Origin: Cryomorphaceae bacterium
GTDB lineage: Bacteria > Bacteroidota > Bacteroidia > Flavobacteriales > Schleiferiaceae
Direction: 5' to 3'
DNA length: 6,264 nt
NCBI GenBank assembly: GCA_022565745.1
Contig: JAIUMB010000130.1
Span: 1 to 6,264 of the forward strand
The number at the start of each line of letters is the position of its first letter. Position 1 is the first letter of the stretch. The notes below the pieces were generated by a model. The model was not told where the DNA came from, did no database searches, and saw only the letters and a program-made list of their open reading frames with translations. The position numbers and the translations under genes were made by a program. Shown here piece after piece: positions 1 through 6,070 of the stretch.

Positions 1-30
1 CCAAACCTCCAAACTCCCAAACCTCCAAAC
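1..30. repeat. Array A, copy 1 (AAACCTCC-type octamers)
   Basis: About 3.5 octamers alternate AAACCTCC and AAACTCCC. There is no G on the plus strand. The minus strand therefore carries GG or GGG runs spaced by TTT or A. The 30 bases are identical to 186-215. Confidence 0.85.
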
Positions 31-39
31 CGATACAAT

Positions 40-91
40 CCTAAGGCTTTAATAAATGAAATAATTGGCGTGTACATGCATTCGCAAAACC
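40..91. repeat. Core repeat, copy 1
   Basis: This 52-bp copy starts CCTAAGGCTTTAA and ends CATTCGCAAAACC. It is the most diverged copy in its middle part, and it has an extra base around 61-64 relative to the other two. It runs directly into array B. Confidence 0.8.
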
Positions 92-115
92 CCGCTCCCG
101 TGCTCCCGTGCTCCC
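90..115 (-). repeat. Array B, copy 1; G-quadruplex-type motif on minus strand
   Basis: Octamers of GCTCCCGT. On the plus strand the C-runs lie at 90-93, 97-99, 105-107 and 113-115, with gaps of 3, 5 and 5 nt. The minus strand therefore reads as four runs of at least three G with loops of at most 7 nt, which is the standard intramolecular G-quadruplex pattern. Folding is an inference. Confidence 0.75.
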
Positions 116-136
116 ATGCGCGTGTCAACGCGTCAT
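116..136. repeat. Small GC-rich inverted repeat inside the repeat region
   Basis: The left arm ATGCGCGT (116-123) pairs with ACGCG (128-132) and CAT (134-136), leaving one bulged T at 133 and a 4-nt loop GTCA. It lies at the junction where core copy 2 follows array B with no array A between them, so it may mark a rearrangement point. No T-run follows, so it is not a standard terminator. Confidence 0.5.
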
Positions 137-137
137 G

Positions 138-187
138 CCTAAGGCTTAACAACTCGAATATTGGCTATTAAATACATTCGTAAAACC
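138..187. repeat. Core repeat, copy 2
   Basis: This 50-bp copy shares CCTAAGGCTTAAC, ATATTGGC and the CATTCG...AAAACC end with the other copies. Unlike copies 1 and 3, it leads into array A rather than array B. Confidence 0.8.
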
Positions 188-215
188 AAACCTCCAAACT
201 CCCAAACCTCCAAAC
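186..215. repeat. Array A, copy 2
   Basis: Identical over 30 bases to positions 1-30, while the flanking cores have diverged. This suggests recent duplication or ongoing conversion of the array. Confidence 0.85.
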
Positions 216-224
216 AGATACAAT

Positions 225-275
225 CCTAAAGCTTTAACAAATCAAATATTGGCCATTACATGCATTCGCAAAACC
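225..275. repeat. Core repeat, copy 3
   Basis: This 51-bp copy contains the palindromes TGGCCA and ATGCAT and ends CATTCGCAAAACC. It is followed by array B, as copy 1 is. Confidence 0.8.
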
Positions 276-301
276 CTGCTCCCGTGCTCCCGTGCTTCCC
301 C
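274..301 (-). repeat. Array B, copy 2; G-quadruplex-type motif on minus strand
   Basis: C-runs on the plus strand lie at 274-276, 281-283, 289-291 and 298-301, with gaps of 4, 5 and 6 nt. The minus strand again fits the four-G-run pattern, although run lengths and spacers differ from copy 1. The next 140 nt (302-441) hold only the short array remnant at 342-364 and no gene I can support. Confidence 0.75.
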
Positions 302-341
302 GCATTCTCAGCACATCAGCCGCGAATGGCACGAATGGCTC

Positions 342-364
342 ACCTCCAAACCTCCAAACCTCCC
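342..364. repeat. Array A remnant
   Basis: Nearly three octamers of the AAACCTCC type stand alone, without a core next to them. Just upstream, GAATGGCAC/GAATGGCTC (325-342) is a 9-nt direct duplication. This is the part of the repeat region closest to fabI. Confidence 0.65.
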
Positions 365-440
365 GAACAAAAAACAATTGAGGCAAGAGGCAGGCAAATT
401 TTAGTAATCACACCTATCTTCGTGGTTTCACCAATTGCCT

Positions 441-448
441 TATCTTTA
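441..448 (+). promoter_or_regulatory. Candidate -7 box for fabI
   Basis: TATCTTTA matches the Bacteroidota -7 consensus TAnnTTTG at all fixed positions except the last. No TTG lies at the usual ~19-nt distance upstream, so the -33 element is weak or absent. Transcription would start about 10 nt before the ATG at 468, giving a very short leader. No Shine-Dalgarno sequence is visible, as is common in this phylum. Confidence 0.4.
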
Positions 449-467
449 CCCACAAATATGATCCATT

Positions 468-1286
468 ATGAGTACACTATTAAAAGGAAAAGTAGGCATC
501 ATTTTCGGTGCGTTAGACGAAAACTCCATTGCTTGGAAAGTGGCGGAACAAGCCCATGAGCACGGAGCAAAGTTTGTGTTGACCAATGCCCCCGTAGCCA
601 TGCGTATGGGCGCCATACAGCAGTTGGCTGAAAAAACAGGTTCAGAAATCATTCCTGCCGACGCCACGTCTATGGAGGATTTAGAAAACCTTTTTACCAA
701 AGCCGTTGAGATATTGGGCAAGCCCCTCGACTTCGTGCTGCACTCCATAGGCATGTCGGTCAATGTTCGCAAGGGCAAGCACTACACCGACCTCAATCAC
801 GACTGGTTGGCCAAAGGTTGGGATGTGTCGGCAGTGAGCTTTCATAAAACACTGCAAACCGCCTACAAGCTCGATGCCATTGCCGAGTGGGGAAGCGTGG
901 TTGCTTTAACCTACATCGCGGCTCAGCGTACTTTTCCCGATTATAACGATATGGCCGACAATAAGGCGTATTTAGAATCCATAGCACGCAGTTTTGGTTA
1001 CCACTACGGGGTAAAGAAAAACGTGCGCGTCAATACCATTTCACAAAGTCCAACTCCAACTACCGCCGGAAGTGGGGTCAAGGGATTTGATGGATTTATC
1101 TCTTATGCCGATGAGTTGTCGCCCTTGGGTAATGCCACAGCCGACGACTGCGCATCTTATGTCATCAGTTTATTCTCCGACCTCACGAGAAAAGTGACCA
1201 TGCAAAACCTTTTCCACGATGGCGGATTTTCCTCTGTAGGAGTGAGTGACGCCGTGATGGAAGCCTTTATTAAAGGAAAAGAGTGA
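468..1286 (+). CDS. fabI: Enoyl-[acyl-carrier-protein] reductase (NADH), FabI
   Basis: Cytoplasmic enzyme that reduces the trans-2 double bond of enoyl-ACP with NAD(P)H, the last step of each fatty-acid elongation cycle. The 272-aa protein is one short-chain dehydrogenase/reductase fold. The N-terminal cofactor loop is an FGALDENSIAW segment (residues 13-23), and HSIG is at 92-95. The catalytic set is Tyr149, Tyr159 and Lys166 (Y-x6-K), spaced exactly as Tyr146/Tyr156/Lys163 of E. coli FabI. The NTISQSPTPTTAGSG substrate-loop region (189-203) and the C-terminal HDGGFS (250-255) are present. The sequence style is typical of the Bacteroidota form, slightly longer than the ~262-aa E. coli enzyme. 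ATG 468 is chosen because the conserved LLKGKVGIIFG start follows at once. It is monocistronic, with a terminator about 105 nt downstream. Family members are triclosan targets; nothing unusual is seen here. Confidence 0.97.
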   Translation: MSTLLKGKVGIIFGALDENSIAWKVAEQAHEHGAKFVLTNAPVAMRMGAIQQLAEKTGSEIIPADATSMEDLENLFTKAVEILGKPLDFVLHSIGMSVNVRKGKHYTDLNHDWLAKGWDVSAVSFHKTLQTAYKLDAIAEWGSVVALTYIAAQRTFPDYNDMADNKAYLESIARSFGYHYGVKKNVRVNTISQSPTPTTAGSGVKGFDGFISYADELSPLGNATADDCASYVISLFSDLTRKVTMQNLFHDGGFSSVGVSDAVMEAFIKGKE

Positions 1287-1392
1287 TGATTTAAGATTGG
1301 TAGGCGTAGTAGATAAAGTAATATTTTATTTTCACTAGATCGCCAAACTTCGGACTGATAAAGCCTATTGGGGCATCATCAAATATTTTTTT

Positions 1393-1421
1393 AAAACCTC
1401 TCAACGTTGAGAGGTTTTTTT
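1393..1421 (+). terminator. Intrinsic terminator after fabI
   Basis: A perfect 26-bp palindrome (1393-1418) is centred on AACGTT. Its arms contain CCTCTCAAC/GTTGAGAGG, flanked by A4 and T4, and the T-run continues to 1421. The hairpin ends the fabI transcript. Being symmetrical, it could also work weakly on the other strand. The stretch 1287-1392 before it is 3' untranslated sequence with no gene seen. Confidence 0.9.
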
Positions 1422-1428
1422 ATGCGCG

Positions 1429-1450
1429 ATTATGAAAACTTTTTCATAAT
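1429..1450. promoter_or_regulatory. Inverted repeat upstream of receptor gene; candidate operator
   Basis: Arms ATTATGAAAA (1429-1438) and TTTTCATAAT (1441-1450) are perfect reverse complements separated by CT. The repeat sits just downstream of the fabI terminator, and its right arm covers where the -33 element of the receptor promoter would lie. Such AT-rich dyads are often binding sites for dimeric regulators. It could instead be an accessory hairpin, but no T-run follows it. Confidence 0.5.
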
Positions 1451-1463
1451 ATTGACCTTTGTT

Positions 1464-1471
1464 TAGTTTTG
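1464..1471 (+). promoter_or_regulatory. Candidate -7 box for the TonB-dependent receptor gene
   Basis: TAGTTTTG matches TAnnTTTG exactly. A second near match, GACCTTTG, lies at 1454-1461. Neither has a clear TTG at ~19 nt upstream; that position falls in the inverted repeat. Transcription from the first would start near 1478, giving a leader of roughly 30 nt with a purine-rich stretch (AAAAAGGGAAAGC) before the ATG at 1507. Confidence 0.45.
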
Positions 1472-1506
1472 TTGAAGCTGGATATTTAAAAAGGGAAAGC
1501 AGGCAT

Positions 1507-4257
1507 ATGAGGAAATACTTTACGCTAGGTCTATATTTTTTGGTACAGGTGCTTGTCGCACAGATTTCGGGAACAGTAATAGATATGCGTGACAATCAAC
1601 CGGCAGTAGGGGCGAACGTGGTGATTAAGCAAACAGGACGCATTATTGACGGCGTTTCTACCGATATTAACGGTAAGTTTAGTCTAAATCCCCGTAACAT
1701 TACTTATCCGGTTGAATTGGAAGTCAGCTATATGGGAAGTAAAACCCAGGTCATCAAGGTGCTCTCGCCCGGTGCGTTGAATGTGATTCGGTTGGAAGAG
1801 GATAAGGCTACCCTTGGAGAGGTAACAGTGGTGGAGCAGCGATTGAGTAAAAAACAAAAAGAAAGCGCTTTATCGGTCGTGGCACTCGACGTAAAGGCCA
1901 TTAATGAAGCGCCGGCGGCAAGCTTTTACGAAAGTCTAGGGAATTTACAGGGCGTAGACCTCACGAGTGCGAGTATTGGTTTTAAAATCATCAATACCCG
2001 AGGATTTAACAGTACATCACCAGTGCGTTCGCTGCAAATTATTGACGGTGTGGACAATCAAGCACCCGGACTAAATTTTTCTCTGGGTAATTTTGTGGGT
2101 GCATCTGAGTTGGACTTGGTTAATGTGGACATCATTGCCGGAGCGAGTTCAGCATTTTATGGTCCGGCAGCCTTTAATGGTGTGGTGTCTATGACCACCA
2201 AAGATCCGTTCCTCTTTCAAGGAACATCAGCCATGCTCAAGGTGGGAGAGCGTAATTTGCGCGAGTTATCCATTCGCCATGCATGGGCATACAAAGACAA
2301 AAAAGGCAAAGACCGATTTGCTTGGAAAATCAACGCCTATTACTTAGAGGCAGACGATTGGGTGGCCGATAATTATGGACCAACCGAAGACAGCCAAGAT
2401 GGTCCGGAGAATCCCGGTGGATTTGACGCGGTTAACATTTATGGAGACGAAACGGCTTTTTCTAATCCGTCGTTACGCTCGTATCCAGGTTTGGGGAGGT
2501 ATTATCGCGACGGCATCAGAGAAGTGGATTTGGTGGATTACGACACCAGAAACCTCAAGTTGGCAACGGCTTTCCACTATCGATTAAACAACAATTCCGA
2601 GTTGATTTTGGCCAATAATTTTGGATACGGAACAACCGTTTATCAAGGTGATAACCGCTACAGTTTGCGTGATTTGATGTTCTTTCAGAACCGCTTGGAA
2701 TGGCGAAAGGAGAACAAGTATTTCGTCAGAGCTTACGCAACCAATGAAGACGCGGGAAATACTTACGACGCCTATTTTACCGCGTTAAAAATGCAAGACG
2801 CTGTACTGGAGGAACGCTTTTGGGGGTCAACTTACGAAAATCTCTGGCCAAGCAGTGAGGTGCGCCAGTTGCCCGGTTTTCCTACTGCCAATTTCAATAA
2901 TGAGCGCGAACTCTGGATGAGTCAATATGATGCATTCTTGGCGCAAAACGGAGATGCCCTTGAACAGTTGCACCAACGCACCAGGGACCAAACCAACGCC
3001 TTTGGTCTGGGTGAGCTTCGTCCGGGGACGCCATTGTTTGACTCCTTGTTTAACCACTATACCAACTTAGATTTTGCCGATGGCGGTACCAGATTTTTTG
3101 ATAGGTCGGCTCTCTATCACATTCATGGAGAGTATGTTTTTGACTTTGATGGGGATAGAAGTAAAGTTACGGTAGGGGGAAACGCCCGCTTGTATCGCCC
3201 CAATTCACAGGGGTCCATTTTTGAAGATACGGCAGGTATCCGCCTCTCTAATTACGAATACGGAGTCTACGGAGGATATACAAGAAAATTAAAAGGCGAG
3301 CTGCTGATTTTTAACGGAACAGTGCGAATGGATAAGAATGAAAACTTTGGTTATTATTTCTCTCCGGCAGTATCCTTGATTTACAACATCGATCATTTGA
3401 ATACCCTCCGATTTAGTCTGTCATCCGCAGTTCGAAACCCAACACTGCAAGATCAATACTTATATTATAATGTAGGTAGAGCGATTCTTATTGGTAATCT
3501 CAACGGTCGAGACTCCCTTGTGCCGGTGGATGACATCACCGATTATCTTGGCAAAACAAGATCCGAACGAGAAGCGCATGAATGGAATTATTATGATGTA
3601 GCTCCCGTTCGGCCAGAGCAGGTGCAAACACTAGAGGTGGGATACCGTACAACCTTGTGGAGCAAGCTTTATTTGGACATGAACTACTATTATAGTTTCT
3701 ATCAAAATTTCATAGGGTTTAATATAGGAGCAGAAATATTTTTAGACAACGAACTGTTTGGCGACCCATTTACCGGTGCGCAGGTGTATAGGGTTGCCGC
3801 TAACGCCGAGCAGCAAGTAACCACCCAAGGATTTACTTTTGGATACAATTACTTTTTTGCCAAGAAGTATACCTTCAGCGGAAACTATAGTTGGAATAGA
3901 TTAAATGCCGGCGCCGACGATCCTATTATCCCTGCTTTTAATACGCCAGAGCATAAATTTAATATTGGCATTAGTGGGTCAGATATTCAGATTAAACGGC
4001 TAAAGCACCTCGGTTTTGCCGTTAATTATCGCTGGATTGAAGGGTTTCTCTTTGAGGGCTCTCCGCAGTTTACCGGTTCTATTGACACCTATGATATGGT
4101 CGACGCACAGGTCAGTCTTCGCTTGCCTTCTTGGAATAGTGCCATTAAAGTAGGAGGTAATAACGTATTGAATAACATGGCTTTCCAGGTTTTTGGTGGC
4201 CCTCGTGTTGGTCGGTTGCTTTACATAAGCTGGCTTTGGGATATGGCAATAAAATAA
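1507..4257 (+). CDS. TonB-dependent outer-membrane receptor with N-terminal carboxypeptidase-regulatory-like domain
   Basis: Outer-membrane beta-barrel importer driven by TonB-ExbBD; the substrate is unknown. The protein is 916 aa. A signal peptide spans residues 1-18 (cleavage likely LVA-QIS). A CarboxypepD_reg-like beta-sandwich covers about 20-98 (SGTVIDMRDNQPAVGANV start). A TonB-box-like EVTVVE is at 105-110, and a plug domain covers about 118-235 (RGFN 165-168, IIDGVDN 178-184, YGPAAFNGVV 218-227). The barrel runs from about 240 to the end, with late-barrel signatures RNPTLQDQY (643-651), RPEQVQTLEVGYR (702-714) and NNVLNN (885-890). Residues about 450-520 look like a long, partly helical extracellular loop. 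An in-frame TTG at 1459 would add 16 residues before the signal peptide and overlap the promoter, so ATG 1507 is preferred. No SusD-like gene follows; the neighbour is an exported hydrolase. The last residue is Lys, not the usual aromatic. Confidence 0.93.
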   Translation: MRKYFTLGLYFLVQVLVAQISGTVIDMRDNQPAVGANVVIKQTGRIIDGVSTDINGKFSLNPRNITYPVELEVSYMGSKTQVIKVLSPGALNVIRLEEDKATLGEVTVVEQRLSKKQKESALSVVALDVKAINEAPAASFYESLGNLQGVDLTSASIGFKIINTRGFNSTSPVRSLQIIDGVDNQAPGLNFSLGNFVGASELDLVNVDIIAGASSAFYGPAAFNGVVSMTTKDPFLFQGTSAMLKVGERNLRELSIRHAWAYKDKKGKDRFAWKINAYYLEADDWVADNYGPTEDSQDGPENPGGFDAVNIYGDETAFSNPSLRSYPGLGRYYRDGIREVDLVDYDTRNLKLATAFHYRLNNNSELILANNFGYGTTVYQGDNRYSLRDLMFFQNRLEWRKENKYFVRAYATNEDAGNTYDAYFTALKMQDAVLEERFWGSTYENLWPSSEVRQLPGFPTANFNNERELWMSQYDAFLAQNGDALEQLHQRTRDQTNAFGLGELRPGTPLFDSLFNHYTNLDFADGGTRFFDRSALYHIHGEYVFDFDGDRSKVTVGGNARLYRPNSQGSIFEDTAGIRLSNYEYGVYGGYTRKLKGELLIFNGTVRMDKNENFGYYFSPAVSLIYNIDHLNTLRFSLSSAVRNPTLQDQYLYYNVGRAILIGNLNGRDSLVPVDDITDYLGKTRSEREAHEWNYYDVAPVRPEQVQTLEVGYRTTLWSKLYLDMNYYYSFYQNFIGFNIGAEIFLDNELFGDPFTGAQVYRVAANAEQQVTTQGFTFGYNYFFAKKYTFSGNYSWNRLNAGADDPIIPAFNTPEHKFNIGISGSDIQIKRLKHLGFAVNYRWIEGFLFEGSPQFTGSIDTYDMVDAQVSLRLPSWNSAIKVGGNNVLNNMAFQVFGGPRVGRLLYISWLWDMAIK

Positions 4258-4270
4258 ATGGATGACAGCT

Positions 4271-4300
4271 TTGTAATGTTAAAAAAAAAGCTTAACTTTG
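4271..4300 (+). promoter_or_regulatory. Promoter of the T9SS hydrolase gene
   Basis: A TTG at 4271-4273 (TTTG from 4270) is separated by 19 nt from TAACTTTG at 4293-4300. Both boxes and the spacing fit the Bacteroidota -33/-7 pattern. The start would fall near 4306-4308, leaving a ~15-nt A-rich leader with no Shine-Dalgarno sequence. There is an A9 tract between the boxes (4281-4289). No terminator separates this from the receptor gene, so read-through transcription is also possible. Confidence 0.7.
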
Positions 4301-4321
4301 ACATAATTTAAATCAAAAGCA

Positions 4322-5935
4322 ATGAAAAAACAACTATTTGTATGTGCCTTGGCAATGACGTCCATGCTGGGGTATTCGCAGACCCGATACGTCGACGAAA
4401 TATTTACCGATGCAGACATCATAAAGATTGCGGATCAACCTTATGGACTCAATTGGCAAGAGTACGCTCCGGCCAGTATTGGCGGTCCGCAACTGCTGCC
4501 AAATTTCATGGATGTTTATTTGCCAAGTCCGGCGGTGGATACAGAAACCAATCGCCCGGTTGTTGTGTATTTTCACACCGGCAGCTTTTTGCCTAAAGGG
4601 CTGGCTGGTCCGGTAGGAGAACGTACCGACAGCGCCGCAGTAGAAATTTGTAAGCGATTTGCCAAGCGTGGCTTTGTTGCAATCTCAGCCACTTATCGCG
4701 TTGGTTGGTTGGCAAATAGTACCGATTTAGACCAGCGTCGTGGCACCAATCTGCTGGCTGTATACAAGGCCACACAAGATGCTCGTACATTGGTGCGCGC
4801 GGTGAGAGCCAATGCGCTTTTAGGAGGTAATCCATTAGGTATTAATGAAGAGAGAATCATCTTAATGGGCCAAGGTTCAGGAGGTTACATCACCTTTGCC
4901 GCAGCTACATTAGACAAATACAGTGAAGTGGCAGACTTTGAAAAATTCCAATACGAAGATCCAAGTTCAACCGGGTTGTTTGGCAAGCCAGTAAGCGCAG
5001 GTGATCCGTATGTGGATACCGCCGTTGTTGGCGATTGGTGGGGTTTTGGTGGTGAGGTTTGTCTTACCGGCGACACCACAGCCTTGGGTCTTCCAGAAGT
5101 AGACATGACCTGTGAAGGTCGGAATTTTGTCAATTTCCCCGGCGTTTCTTCTGATTTTGCGATGGCCATTAATCTTGGTGGAGCACTAGGAGACGAAAGT
5201 TGGTTGGAAAAAGGAGATCCAGTCATGGTTTCCGTGCACGTTGTTCAGGACTTTTTTGCGCCTTTTGTTGCGGGCATGGTAAATGTGCCCATCGGACAAC
5301 AATTCTTTAATGTGGTTGAAGTAGCTGGAAGTATGACGGCCATTACCCGTGCATCACAACTTCGCAATCTCAATGTGTTGCAATTTGATTGGAATGACCC
5401 CTTGAGTCTTCAAGCCCGCGATGCATCATACAATCCATTTGGTATTCACCATATCTTACCTTTTGATATTCCCCCGCCAAATCCAGCCGCACCGTTTTTG
5501 GTTAATGCCAATCCTTGGGACTGGTGGGATCCGGCAGACCCCAATGGTGCTAACGAAACCAACCCCAATAATGTGGCTCAATCAAAAGCTTACATCGACA
5601 CCATTTTTGAGTTTGTTATACCGCGTATTAAGCGTGTGCTCGATGCGCCTAATCTCGGTTCAGACGTGATTGAGGTCAATCAGAAAGCCAATAAGATGAT
5701 GAAGGTGTATCCCAATCCGGCCAGTGACCGTGTGGAGATTTCTCTCGAAGGACAAAATCGTGCGGTTCTGCGTGTAAGCTTAATGGATATGAGTGGTAGA
5801 GTGGTGTTGAGTGAAGATGGAAGTCGCACCGCAACACACAACATTAACCTCGGACAATTCCCTAACGGTGCTTACCTTTTACAGGTAGAAACGGATAGAG
5901 GCAGTGTGAATGAGCGCATAAATATAGCTAAGTAA
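4322..5935 (+). CDS. Exported alpha/beta-hydrolase (carboxylesterase-like) with C-terminal T9SS type A sorting domain
   Basis: Predicted secreted or surface-attached hydrolase, 537 aa; substrate unknown. A Sec signal peptide spans residues 1 to about 19-20 (MKKQLFVCALAM...GYSQ). The alpha/beta-hydrolase domain covers about 60-440. A central strand with an HTGSF oxyanion-hole motif is at 81-89, ATYRVGW at 123-129, and strand RIILMG followed by the elbow QGSGG at 178-188. A VHVVQDFFAPF segment at 305-315 makes Asp310 the likely acid, and His376/His377 are candidate bases. Gapless alignment of the elbow to G-x-S-x-G puts Gly185 at the nucleophile position and Ser186 one residue late. An Asn/Pro/Trp-rich stretch (397-417) and Cys247/Cys264, a possible disulfide, lie in loops. 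The tail (about 462-537) is a T9SS type A domain: YPNPASD (463-469), LMDMSGRVV, NGAYLLQV and a final INIAK. It directs export and is probably cut off. Adjacency to the receptor suggests joint substrate use. Loss of catalysis is possible. Confidence 0.88.
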   Translation: MKKQLFVCALAMTSMLGYSQTRYVDEIFTDADIIKIADQPYGLNWQEYAPASIGGPQLLPNFMDVYLPSPAVDTETNRPVVVYFHTGSFLPKGLAGPVGERTDSAAVEICKRFAKRGFVAISATYRVGWLANSTDLDQRRGTNLLAVYKATQDARTLVRAVRANALLGGNPLGINEERIILMGQGSGGYITFAAATLDKYSEVADFEKFQYEDPSSTGLFGKPVSAGDPYVDTAVVGDWWGFGGEVCLTGDTTALGLPEVDMTCEGRNFVNFPGVSSDFAMAINLGGALGDESWLEKGDPVMVSVHVVQDFFAPFVAGMVNVPIGQQFFNVVEVAGSMTAITRASQLRNLNVLQFDWNDPLSLQARDASYNPFGIHHILPFDIPPPNPAAPFLVNANPWDWWDPADPNGANETNPNNVAQSKAYIDTIFEFVIPRIKRVLDAPNLGSDVIEVNQKANKMMKVYPNPASDRVEISLEGQNRAVLRVSLMDMSGRVVLSEDGSRTATHNINLGQFPNGAYLLQVETDRGSVNERINIAK

Positions 5936-6021
5936 AAGAGGTAGATGACGACAGGTAGTAGCTAATAGCCTAAGTCGTTTAAACCTCGATTCGTGGATTT
6001 TTGTTCCAGTAATTTACTCAT

Positions 6022-6055
6022 AAAGCCCTGCAAATATCAGCAGGGCTTTTTTTTT
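6022..6055 (+). terminator. Intrinsic terminator after the hydrolase gene
   Basis: Stem AAAGCCCTGC (6022-6031) pairs perfectly with GCAGGGCTTT (6040-6049) across an 8-nt loop. A nine-T run (6047-6055) overlaps the end of the stem. It ends the receptor/hydrolase transcripts about 90 nt after the stop. The stretch 5936-6021 holds nothing else I can recognise. Confidence 0.93.
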
Positions 6056-6070
6056 AATGCTACATACCAA

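Larger units (their letters stand above)
1..301. repeat. Modular intergenic direct-repeat region
   Basis: This is non-coding, low-complexity DNA upstream of fabI. Positions 1-115 recur at about 186-301 (offset 185, falling to 184 after a one-base indel). The modules run: array A (1-30), core (40-91), array B (90-115), a small hairpin (116-136), core (138-187), array A (186-215), core (225-275), array B (274-301). Array A is an 8-nt-periodic AAACCTCC/AAACTCCC tract and array B an 8-nt-periodic GCTCCCGT tract. The window opens inside array A, so the repeat may continue to the left. I see no transposase, terminal inverted repeats or credible reading frame. It is most simply an expanding, shuffling minisatellite; its function is unknown. 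Confidence 0.85.

Noticed and set aside
1..301. CRISPR array
   Set aside because: The repeats are C-rich octamers and diverged ~50-bp cores, without regular unique spacers or nearby cas genes.
1..364. Insertion sequence or mobile element remnant
   Set aside because: No transposase fragment, terminal inverted repeats or target-site duplication can be seen.
260..559. A 99-codon plus-strand reading frame across the repeat and the start of fabI
   Set aside because: Its sequence is translated repeat arrays followed by fabI out of frame; it has no recognisable domain, and it overlaps a certain gene.
446..778. A 110-codon minus-strand frame opposite fabI
   Set aside because: It lies almost wholly over the fabI coding sequence, has no recognisable domain, and is explained as a frame shadow.
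1459..1506. TTG start extending the receptor by 16 residues
   Set aside because: It would put charged, non-signal sequence before a well-formed signal peptide and would overlap the candidate promoter; ATG 1507 fits better.
1507..4257. SusC-type glycan receptor
   Set aside because: No SusD-like gene follows within the window and the protein looks like the general TonB-dependent receptor type, so SusC is not supported.
4278..4296. Terminator between the receptor and hydrolase genes
   Set aside because: GTTAA/TTAAC is only a 5-bp AT-rich pairing with no T-run, and it overlaps the hydrolase promoter.
4334..5669. Several 60-110-codon frames on both strands within the hydrolase gene
   Set aside because: All are embedded in the coding region of a well-supported protein and show no domain or start signal of their own.
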